Source of the DNA: an uncultured Collinsella sp.
GTDB lineage: Bacteria > Actinomycetota > Coriobacteriia > Coriobacteriales > Coriobacteriaceae
DNA: 11,454 nucleotides
Direction: 5' to 3'
Assembly (NCBI GenBank): GCA_900550355.1
Contig: URRT01000052.1
Location: 1-11,454, forward strand
Both the position numbers and the translations under genes were made by a program. This document shows, piece by piece, positions 1 through 5,229 of this stretch (its first letter is position 1; the number at the start of each line of letters is the position of its first letter). The notes under the pieces are model-generated. The model saw only the letters and a list, made by a program, of their open reading frames with translations, did no database searches and was not told the DNA's origin.

Positions 1-1382
1 GCTACGTAGAGCACGGTGCCCGGGGCCTCGACGGCGGTGAAGGCGATATGGTGGGCCGCCATGAGCTTGCCGTTGCCCACGAGCACTTCGCGTCCGTCCA
101 CGACCGCTTCCACGCCCTGGCCGCTCACCTCGCGGACGTCGCGCACCCGTTCGGCCGTCACTGCGGCGCCGCGATAGGCCCGCACCGATTGCGCGATGGG
201 GTGGGTGGAAAAGGTTTCGGCCGCCGCGGCGATGTCAGCAAGCTCGGCCTTGCTTACGCCGGGGGCACAAACGAGCTCGGTCACGGAGAACGTGCCGTCG
301 GTCAGCGTGCCGGTCTTGTCGAATACGACGGTCTCGGTGGAGCCTAGGGCCTCCAGGTAGTTCGACCCCTTCACCAGAATGCCGAGGCGCGAGGCGCCGC
401 AGGAGGAAGCGCCGCCGATGCCGCCGAAGAACGACAGCGGCACGGAGATGACCAGCGCGCAGGGGCACGACACCACGAGGAAGGTGAGTCCGCGCAGCAC
501 CCAGTCAGACCACTGGCCGCCGAACAGCAGCGGCGGCACGACGGCGAGCACGGCGGCCACGCCCACAACGATGGGGGTGTACACGCGGGCGAACCGCGTG
601 ATGAAGTTCTCGGTGCGCGCCTTCTTTTCGCTGGCGTTTTCTACGAGCTCCAGGACGCGCGCGACGGTGGACTCGCCAAATGGCTTGGTGGTGCGCACGT
701 GGATGAGACCCGTCATGTTGATACAGCCGCTGATGATATCGTCTCCGGTTTTGGCCGGGCGGGGGACTGACTCGCCCGTGAGCGCGGCGGTGTCGAGTTG
801 CGTCTCGCCCTCGACGATGACGCCGTCGATGGGCACGCGCTCACCGGGCTGGACCACGATCACGGTGCCGACGGCGATGTCATCGGGGAAGACCTGCTCG
901 AGTGTGCCGTCGGGCTGCTCGACGTTAGCGTAGTCGGGCGCGATGTCCATCATGGCACTGATCGACTTGCGGCTCTTGCCCACGGCGTACGCCTGAAACA
1001 GCTCGCCGACCTGGTAGAACAGCATGACGGCGGCGCCTTCAGCCATGTGCGGGTCGGTATCGGGGAAGAGCACCATGGCAAACGCGCCGATGGTCGCGAC
1101 TGCCATAAGGAAGCTCTCATCGAAGGCCTTGCCGCGGCGGATGTTATTGAATGCCTTTTGAAGCACGTCGTAGCCGGCAATCAAAAACGGCACGAGGAAC
1201 AGCACAAAGCTGGCGTAGATGTCGCCCGGGGTGCCGAATGCGGCGGTGAGGGTGCCGAGCTCATCGAGGGCGTACATCACGGCAAAAATGCCCAGCGCTA
1301 CCAGGATGCGGTTGCGCTTATGCTCGAGTGACTCTTTTTTCTTGCGCTTCTTCTTTTTCTTCTTGGGGTCGGCGGTGGCCAT
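1..1382 (-). CDS. Zn/Cd-type P1B heavy-metal ATPase, 3' end beyond window
   Basis: Membrane pump that exports soft divalent metals (Zn, Cd, possibly Pb) using ATP. About 460 residues are visible. The actuator TGES is at residues 202-205, the membrane metal site CPC at 306-308 within SCPCALVISVP, the phosphorylation motif DKTGTLT at 355-361 (Asp355), and the nucleotide-domain HP pair at 394-395. The later GDGxND hinge and last two helices lie off the window. CPCALVIS favours the Zn/Cd subgroup over the Cu subgroup (usually CPCALGLA). The N-terminus has no HMA domain; it is a Lys/Arg-rich tail (residues 7-16 almost all Lys) before the first helix near 25-45. The start is set by GGGAGGA upstream of ATG at 1382. 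A five-residue stretch SSCGA at 326-330 looks inserted relative to the GGASxxGIL consensus I remember. The gene has its own operator and promoter and probably uses the neighbouring free HMA protein. Family call firm; metal specificity inferred. Confidence 0.95.
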   Translation of the reverse strand, partial: MATADPKKKKKKRKKKESLEHKRNRILVALGIFAVMYALDELGTLTAAFGTPGDIYASFVLFLVPFLIAGYDVLQKAFNNIRRGKAFDESFLMAVATIGAFAMVLFPDTDPHMAEGAAVMLFYQVGELFQAYAVGKSRKSISAMMDIAPDYANVEQPDGTLEQVFPDDIAVGTVIVVQPGERVPIDGVIVEGETQLDTAALTGESVPRPAKTGDDIISGCINMTGLIHVRTTKPFGESTVARVLELVENASEKKARTENFITRFARVYTPIVVGVAAVLAVVPPLLFGGQWSDWVLRGLTFLVVSCPCALVISVPLSFFGGIGGASSCGASRLGILVKGSNYLEALGSTETVVFDKTGTLTDGTFSVTELVCAPGVSKAELADIAAAAETFSTHPIAQSVRAYRGAAVTAERVRDVREVSGQGVEAVVDGREVLVGNGKLMAAHHIAFTAVEAPGTVLYV

Positions 1383-1387
1383 GACTC

Positions 1388-1398
1388 GTATCCTCCCA
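1388..1398 (-). promoter_or_regulatory. Ribosome binding site fixing the ATPase start
   Basis: On the minus strand GGGAGGATACGAGTC precedes ATG at 1382. GGGAGG is a strong Shine-Dalgarno match at normal spacing. It supports the start that gives the Lys-rich N-terminus without an HMA domain, rather than a lost upstream domain: the frame upstream enters operator and terminator sequence. Confidence 0.7.
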
Positions 1399-1405
1399 TT
1401 TGAAC

Positions 1406-1428
1406 GTATGAACACTCGCTCATATAAT
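1406..1428 (-). promoter_or_regulatory. Operator O3 and probable ATPase promoter
   Basis: The plus strand reads GTATGAACACTCGCTCATAT followed by AAT. It differs at only a few bases from the two operators at the repressor promoter (2143-2166 and 2176-2199), and the TATGA/TCATA half-sites are intact. On the minus strand the site contains TTATAT (1427-1422), a plausible -10, with TTGCCG (1451-1446) 18 bp upstream as a weak -35 that overlaps the terminator stem. Repressor bound here would cover the -10. The operator is supported by the repeat; the promoter assignment is tentative. Confidence 0.7.
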
Positions 1429-1437
1429 TTCGCGAGC

Positions 1438-1458
1438 AAAAGCCGCGGCAAGCGCGGC
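1438..1458 (-). terminator. Short GC hairpin terminator after HMA gene
   Basis: The minus strand reads GCCGCG, loop CTTGC, CGCGGC, then TTTT. The perfect 6-bp all-GC stem with a four-T tract lies 24 bp after the HMA stop. The tract is short, so termination may be partial and could allow read-through into the ATPase. Confidence 0.5.
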
Positions 1459-1481
1459 CTTGCAGGTTGGCGTAACCTGGG

Positions 1482-1700
1482 CTAGAGAATGATCTCGCAG
1501 TCCGGCTCGGCGTCGGCCGTAAACTCTACAACGCGGTTGAGCACCTCGTCGAACTCGGCGTCATCGGCCTCGAGCGTCAACTTCTGGGTCATAAAGTTGA
1601 CCGAAACGGACTTGACGCCATCGAGCTTGGCCAGCTCGTCCTGAAGCTCACGCGCGCAGTTGGCGCAGTCGATCTCGTCGAGTTTAAACTGCTTTTTCAT
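1482..1700 (-). CDS. Stand-alone HMA metal-binding protein (72 aa)
   Basis: A small cytoplasmic ferredoxin-like heavy-metal-associated domain protein, likely a metal chaperone or a detached sensor domain for the adjacent pump. The binding loop IDCANCARE places the CxxC cysteines at residues 12 and 15. An Asp directly before the first Cys (DCxxC) is typical of Zn/Cd/Pb-type HMA domains, whereas Cu domains usually have TCxxC. The rest follows the fold: a helix at 16-26, then DGVKSVSVNF and KLTLEAD strands. A third Cys (68) sits in the C-terminal tail PDCEIIL. I choose ATG 1700, preceded on its strand by AAAGGA at normal spacing; a start 15 codons earlier would add a Pro/Lys-rich tail not typical of the family. 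It follows the repressor by 63 bp in the same orientation and is probably co-transcribed. Domain certain, partner inferred from neighbourhood. Confidence 0.93.
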   Translation of the reverse strand: MKKQFKLDEIDCANCARELQDELAKLDGVKSVSVNFMTQKLTLEADDAEFDEVLNRVVEFTADAEPDCEIIL

Positions 1701-1763
1701 GGTGGATTCCTTTCCCCGTATTTGCGGCTTGGGTGCAGGCCGCACTGGTACCGTGGTTGGTCG

Positions 1764-2129
1764 CTATTCGCAGATGTGGCTCATGCCCTGGTTGAGCATG
1801 GTGTAGACGTGATCGTCGGCGAGCGAGTATAGGATATTGCGCCCGTCGCGCCGGAATTTAACCAGGTGCGACTGCTTGAGTGTGCGCAGCTGGTGCGACA
1901 CCGCGGACTGCGAGGTTTCGGTCGCTTCGGCGATGTCGGCCACGCAGAGCTCGCGGCCCATGAGGGCATAGAGGATCTTGATGCGCGTGGTGTCGCTGAA
2001 GACCTTGAACAGGTCGGCGAGGTCGTAGAGAAGCTCCTCGTCGGGAAGGTCTTCGGGCGAGCAGGTGGTCGGGATCGCGGGTTCGGTGGCCTCGATGTCG
2101 AGTTTCGTTTCATCAACGCGGATGCTCAT
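1764..2129 (-). CDS. ArsR/SmtB-family zinc-sensing repressor
   Basis: A winged-helix dimeric repressor of 121 residues that should leave DNA when it binds Zn or Cd. The core FKVFSDTTRIKILYAL (41-56) leads to the recognition region TSQSAVSHQLRTLKQ (72-86) and the wing RRDGRNILYSL (93-103). The C-terminal helix holds Asp105, His107, His118 and Glu121. These match the alpha-5 zinc site of SmtB (Asp104, His106, His117, Glu120) with a constant offset of one. Cys62 and Asp65 in ELCVADIAE, plus Cys23 in the N-terminal arm, also resemble ligands of the alpha-3N site. The CxC of CadC (ELCVC) is absent, so the protein is closer to SmtB than to CadC. AAAGGATAT precedes ATG 2129. Its promoter carries two operators, implying autoregulation, and a third copy lies before the ATPase. 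Function inferred from family and ligand pattern. Confidence 0.93.
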   Translation of the reverse strand: MSIRVDETKLDIEATEPAIPTTCSPEDLPDEELLYDLADLFKVFSDTTRIKILYALMGRELCVADIAEATETSQSAVSHQLRTLKQSHLVKFRRDGRNILYSLADDHVYTMLNQGMSHICE

Positions 2130-2142
2130 TGCAATATCCTTT

Positions 2143-2166
2143 CATATGAACATGCGCTCATATAAT
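2143..2166. promoter_or_regulatory. Operator O1, downstream of repressor promoter
   Basis: The core ATATGAACATGCGCTCATAT (2144-2163) is an imperfect palindrome with perfect ATATGA/TCATAT ends. It sits between the predicted transcription start and the repressor ATG. It is repeated in inverted orientation at 2176-2199, with 23 of 24 bases equal over the extended copies. SmtB/CzrA-type proteins bind such AT-rich 12-2-12-like dyads. Confidence 0.8.
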
Positions 2167-2175
2167 TTACTTTCG

Positions 2176-2199
2176 ATTATATGAGTGCATGTTCATATG
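2176..2199. promoter_or_regulatory. Operator O2, inside repressor promoter
   Basis: The core ATATGAGTGCATGTTCATAT (2179-2198) is the inverted copy of O1, 9 bp away. It fills the space between the -35 and -10 of the repressor promoter and overlaps both, so occupancy would block RNA polymerase directly. Confidence 0.8.
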
Positions 2200-2203
2200 T
2201 CAA
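2176..2203 (-). promoter_or_regulatory. Consensus promoter of repressor-HMA operon
   Basis: On the minus strand a perfect TTGACA (2203-2198) and a perfect TATAAT (2181-2176) are separated by 16 bp, giving a start near 2168. This strong promoter fits a repressed, metal-inducible operon: operator O2 lies across it and O1 just downstream. Confidence 0.75.
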
Positions 2204-2285
2204 TGACGTTCAGGTAATTCGTTGTACAAAATGATGGGGAATAGTGGACGAGATCCCGGACTGAGCGTTTTTTGATAGTCGATGC

Positions 2286-2540
2286 CAAGGTGGGTACCCT
2301 CGTGCCGTGCAAAAAATGGAGTATTCTGCAACTATAGGGGGTCCGCTAATTTATTGCAGGTCATATAATGCAGTTCAAGAGTTATCTTAGGGTGTTAATC
2401 CGATGAGTTCTTCCTCAAATGTTACCTAACGCTCTCACGCAAGAGTGATTTCGCTTCACATTTGGATCCACTCGAGGGTGATAGACACCCGACCCTGCTG
2501 AATACTCGCAATTTTGCACGTCGCTAGGGTACCCACCTTG
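2286..2540. repeat. 255-bp MITE-like element with 45-bp inverted repeats
   Basis: The left arm 2286-2330 begins CAAGGTGGGTACCCT. The right arm 2496-2540 ends AGGGTACCCACCTTG and is its reverse complement. Over 45 bp, 37 positions agree, including runs of 15 (CAAGGTGGGTACCCT), 9 (CGTGCAAAA) and 8 (GAGTATTC). About 165 bp between the arms carries no convincing coding frame; it has an isolated TATAAT (2364-2369) and a small GGGTG/CACCC hairpin (2476-2490). No clear target-site duplication flanks the arms. It could be a miniature mobile element, a structured RNA, or a binding platform for the adjacent nuclease-like protein. It accounts for most of the gene-free stretch 2204-2549. Confidence 0.65.
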
Positions 2541-2549
2541 TTAGCCGGC

Positions 2550-3740
2550 CTAGTCTCCGGCCCCGAAGACCCTGCCCTCGGGCGCGAGGCTGCTTGTTTG
2601 GGCAAATGATGGGCTGTCGGATTCGACAGTCTGCATGTCATCGATTGCCGGAACTTCATTAATTGTCGGGTCATCCAGCGTGATGCCTTCGAGTGTTGCT
2701 TTTTCGAGGTCGATTCGTTGACGATCTTCGGAATCCTGGCGAAGCTGCTTCTGAATTCGCTTTTTCTCTTCTATAAACCTTCTGAGCACAAACTGTCTCA
2801 GGTCCTCTTGCATGATTTGAAAGTCTTTTGGCAGACGCGAGGGGCGTACGCCCTCTTTCCGCTGGATTGCTTCCATGACCCTAACAAAAGAGCTGGCATG
2901 CATAAAGGAATAACGGCTGACGGTGATGATTCCGTACCCCATGGACGCAAGTGCATTCTTGCGCTCTTCATCGATGGCGCGGTCTTCTTCCGCGTCATGA
3001 TAAAAACCGTTGTATTCAATGTCTGTGCGAGATTTCTTTAGATACGCATCCATAAAGAACTTCTTGCGTCTCGTGAGATTCTTTGCGGCGGCGGTGACCT
3101 GCACCTCGTAATCGGTCTCAATTCCCTTAATACCAAGCCCTCCTTCGCTTTTGGGCAGCGTTAGCATCATGACAAATGCCGTTTCCATGGGAGACCGGCA
3201 TCCGTCGCGTACACATTGAATCGCCTTTCGGGCAAGGGCCAAACCGTCGCATCTGGTAATGGAATTAAAGAACTGCTTTAACCTCTCGGTCGAGGTGAGC
3301 GCGAAACGCTCGGTATAGGAGGTGGAAGAGTCGGTTCCAAGGGAATAAGCGCCGCACAGTTCAAAGTAGTACTCCACTAGTTCGCGAAAAGAAAGATAGG
3401 TGGCGGCCTGAAGTGCGCAAAGCTCAACGCCAACAATGAAGATGCCATCTTTGAGCTCTATAAAGCGTGAGTTCGAGAATCGTTTTGACGAAACGTGGCA
3501 TTGACAGTTCATTGCATAGCGCGCATTCCTGCGATCAAACACCATTACTTCGAGGCAATCATTTGCGTCAAGGGAAACATCGTGTTTGGTGAGCCATTCT
3601 GCGGCTGCGTCAAGGAGCGTTCCGGTGGGACATGATCCGTAAATCGCGGCAGGGTTACAGGGCTCGGTGTCTTTCGTAGACGCCGAATGCGCGGCCTGGT
3701 AGACCGCTTTTGCAGTGGTATGTGACAATACGATACTCAT
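2550..3740 (-). CDS. Hypothetical protein with Vsr/DUF559-like PD-(D/E)XK segment
   Basis: A 396-residue protein of unknown role. The first half (1-175) is an unassigned domain rich in Cys and aromatic residues (for example FRELVEYYFELCGAYSLGT at 118-136). Residues 183-280 look like a PD-(D/E)XK nuclease core of the Vsr/DUF559 sort: a helix with Glu186 (SPMET), a strand with Asp231 (FFMDAYL), then DIEYNGFYHD with Glu242 and His248, and an Asp/Arg-rich helix at 253-262 ahead of GYGIITVSR. The expected lysine-like position is Tyr/Asn here, as in Vsr-like families. The tail 310-348 is charged and probably helical; the last 45 residues look disordered. No Shine-Dalgarno sequence is evident before ATG 3740. 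Lower GC than its neighbours suggests acquisition. The stop lies 9 bp from an inverted-repeat element. The pattern resembles multi-copy hypothetical proteins I associate with Coriobacteriia; nuclease activity is inferred only. Confidence 0.8.
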   Translation of the reverse strand: MSIVLSHTTAKAVYQAAHSASTKDTEPCNPAAIYGSCPTGTLLDAAAEWLTKHDVSLDANDCLEVMVFDRRNARYAMNCQCHVSSKRFSNSRFIELKDGIFIVGVELCALQAATYLSFRELVEYYFELCGAYSLGTDSSTSYTERFALTSTERLKQFFNSITRCDGLALARKAIQCVRDGCRSPMETAFVMMLTLPKSEGGLGIKGIETDYEVQVTAAAKNLTRRKKFFMDAYLKKSRTDIEYNGFYHDAEEDRAIDEERKNALASMGYGIITVSRYSFMHASSFVRVMEAIQRKEGVRPSRLPKDFQIMQEDLRQFVLRRFIEEKKRIQKQLRQDSEDRQRIDLEKATLEGITLDDPTINEVPAIDDMQTVESDSPSFAQTSSLAPEGRVFGAGD

Positions 3741-4089
3741 GGTATATATCGTGTCAGCTAATGCCGTGCTGATGGCGCTGAGTGGGAAAGTCGTTTTAGG
3801 GGCCTAACCAAATGCTGTCCAAAAGCTTGACGCAATTATGGGTTGGCATGCCTAAAATCAATGTTATCGCAGCTTAGCTATAGCATATAAAAACTCAATT
3901 GCTGCACATTTGATATCGATGCATCACCATCCGACAACGAATTACGTGTCGGGAATTGGCCGAAATCGTTCAAAATGAGGGTTCAGAATTTGTGATGGCA
4001 GATCTATCTGTGGAACATAGGGCGGCCCCGCTGCGGTGTTTCCCGCTGCGAGGCCGCTCGTGAGCAAGTAGTGTTTGTCGCAGGCGTTG
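3741..4089. other. Gene-free, AT-rich intergenic stretch
   Basis: About 350 bp without a convincing gene. The part 3741-3960 is markedly AT-rich and should hold the promoter of the minus-strand nuclease-like gene, but no -35/-10 pair stands out. A small TCAGC/GCTGA dyad (3754-3758, 3768-3772) lies just upstream of the start. From 4089 down to 3942 the minus strand stays open in one frame for about 46 codons, with Pro-rich peptide text such as PQIDLPSQILNPHFERF but no start of its own. This may be a gene fossil or a transcribed repeat. Paired GCGGCC/GGCCGC (4022-4056 region) could fold but lacks a T tract. Confidence 0.5.
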
Positions 4090-5058
4090 CTATTTCGCGA
4101 ATAGGTTCTTGAGGTTGAACTCGGCCTGTACCGTGCGGAGCATGAGGTCGGTGTCGTCCAGACCCAGATGCTGCTCGTTGGCGTCGGGCGCGAGGGTGCC
4201 GCGACGGCGTGCCCAGTTCTCGAGCGCGGCGGGGGCGGACTCGCGGGGGAGCGAGCGCACGTCGGCGTCCAGGCTGCGGCAGATCTGGCGCGAGTCGATG
4301 ACGATGATCTTGCCGGCGCGGCGTGCCTCGGCGTAGCCGTCCAGGTGGATCTTGAACCAGCTGTCCTCAAAGGCGGCGTTGTGTGCCATGTACGGGTACT
4401 TCTTCATAAGCTTGAGCAGCTGCTTTTGCAGCTCTTTGTTCTCGCGGAACGGCTTTTTGCCGTCGATGTCGTCCCAGGTGATGTGGTGGATATTCGACAA
4501 CGGCACATCCTCGCCGCGGTAGATGTCGGGCAGGCCGCAGTAGTGTGCCTCGGCGTCATGCGGGACGGCGTCGCTGGTGAGCTCCATGATCTCCCAGCCC
4601 ACGTTGATGATATAGCCGCGCTCGGGTGCACGTCCGGTGGTCTCGATGTCGATACCGAGCACGGTGCCCTGGATGGGCTTGCGGGCGTAGGCCACGCCGA
4701 GCGCGTCGCGGTCGCCGCGGATTTCGCGCATAACGGACGCGGCGGTGCGCTTTTGCATCTTGCCGATGGCGGCGCAGGTGTCGGCATCGGACAGGCCGCG
4801 CGAGAGCGTCGCGGGCGTCACGTTGCGCAGACGCGCCTCGCCAATCTGGTCGCACAGGTCGCGGTTGCGGTCGGCCAGGTCGCGCACGGTGGCAAAGTCG
4901 AAGCCGGGGGCGCCCTCGGCGGTAAAGTACTCGGTCTCGAGCACCTTGAGGGCCTCCTCGCCCTTCTGGCGCTCGGACTCCATGGCGCCGTGGTCGCCGT
5001 AGATAAACATGGGGATAAACGGCTGGCGCTCGTATTCGAGTGCTTGCGATACGTTCAT
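4090..5058 (-). CDS. DEDDh 3'-5' exonuclease family protein
   Basis: A 322-residue protein whose C-terminal two thirds is a DnaQ/RNase T-type exonuclease fold acting on DNA or RNA 3' ends with two metal ions. Exo I is GIDIETTG (Asp137, Glu139), Exo II is MAHNAAFEDSW (Asp232 with Asn227), and Exo III is HLGLDDTDLM (His297, then Asp302, spacing His-x4-Asp). All four acidic residues and the general-base His are therefore present. The N-terminal ~130 residues are not part of the nuclease. They are charged and probably helical (FDFATVRDLADRNRDLCDQIGEARLRNV) and suggest a family-specific partner or substrate domain. AAGGAG stands at normal spacing before ATG 5058. The gene is divergent from the metal permease and not obviously functionally tied to it. 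Role in replication, repair or RNA turnover cannot be decided from sequence. Confidence 0.92.
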   Translation of the reverse strand: MNVSQALEYERQPFIPMFIYGDHGAMESERQKGEEALKVLETEYFTAEGAPGFDFATVRDLADRNRDLCDQIGEARLRNVTPATLSRGLSDADTCAAIGKMQKRTAASVMREIRGDRDALGVAYARKPIQGTVLGIDIETTGRAPERGYIINVGWEIMELTSDAVPHDAEAHYCGLPDIYRGEDVPLSNIHHITWDDIDGKKPFRENKELQKQLLKLMKKYPYMAHNAAFEDSWFKIHLDGYAEARRAGKIIVIDSRQICRSLDADVRSLPRESAPAALENWARRRGTLAPDANEQHLGLDDTDLMLRTVQAEFNLKNLFAK

Positions 5059-5118
5059 ATGCTACTCCTTGGACGGGCCGCGTTGTGCGGCTCGAGGTTA
5101 CTGAGTTATGGCGAGATG

Positions 5119-5140
5119 ATAGTTTACCATAGGCAACTAT
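5119..5140. promoter_or_regulatory. Dyad ATAGTT-N10-AACTAT in divergent promoter region
   Basis: A perfect 6-bp inverted repeat (5119-5124 and 5135-5140) whose right half touches the predicted -35 of the permease promoter. It could be an operator acting on one or both divergent genes. A six-base match could also be chance. Confidence 0.35.
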
Positions 5141-5167
5141 TGGCACCGCGCCCGGGACAACTACAAT
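5140..5167 (+). promoter_or_regulatory. Probable permease promoter
   Basis: TTGGCA (5140-5145) and TACAAT (5162-5167), with a 16-bp spacer, predict a start near 5174 and a leader of about 55 nt before ATG 5230. It is the best -35/-10 pair in the divergent region. Confidence 0.5.
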
Positions 5168-5169
5168 AC

Positions 5170-5186
5170 CCTAGTTGACCGCTAGG
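5170..5186. promoter_or_regulatory. Dyad CCTAG-N7-CTAGG at predicted permease start site
   Basis: The perfect inverted repeat CCTAGTTGACCGCTAGG lies directly downstream of the predicted -10. Its position suits repression of the metal permease. I do not recognise the cognate regulator. The metal-dependent DtxR/MntR class is a guess only. Confidence 0.4.
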
Positions 5187-5229
5187 ACTTTTACAATGCT
5201 GCCGAAAGACACGAAAGGTTCCATCCGTC

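Noticed and set aside
798..1331. Plus-strand open frame opposite the P-type ATPase
   Set aside because: No recognisable domain; the opposite strand holds the TGES, CPC and DKTGTLT motifs in one continuous frame.
2364..2369. TATAAT inside the inverted-repeat element as a promoter
   Set aside because: No acceptable -35 at 16-18 bp and no gene downstream on that strand.
4022..4058. GCGGCC/GGCCGC hairpin as exonuclease terminator
   Set aside because: The loop is long and no T tract follows on the minus strand.
4168..5178. Long plus-strand open frame opposite the exonuclease (336 codons)
   Set aside because: The translation is low-complexity Val/Ala/Gly/Leu text without motifs, and the minus strand encodes a full exonuclease with all catalytic residues. 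It is a codon-bias shadow of GC-rich DNA.
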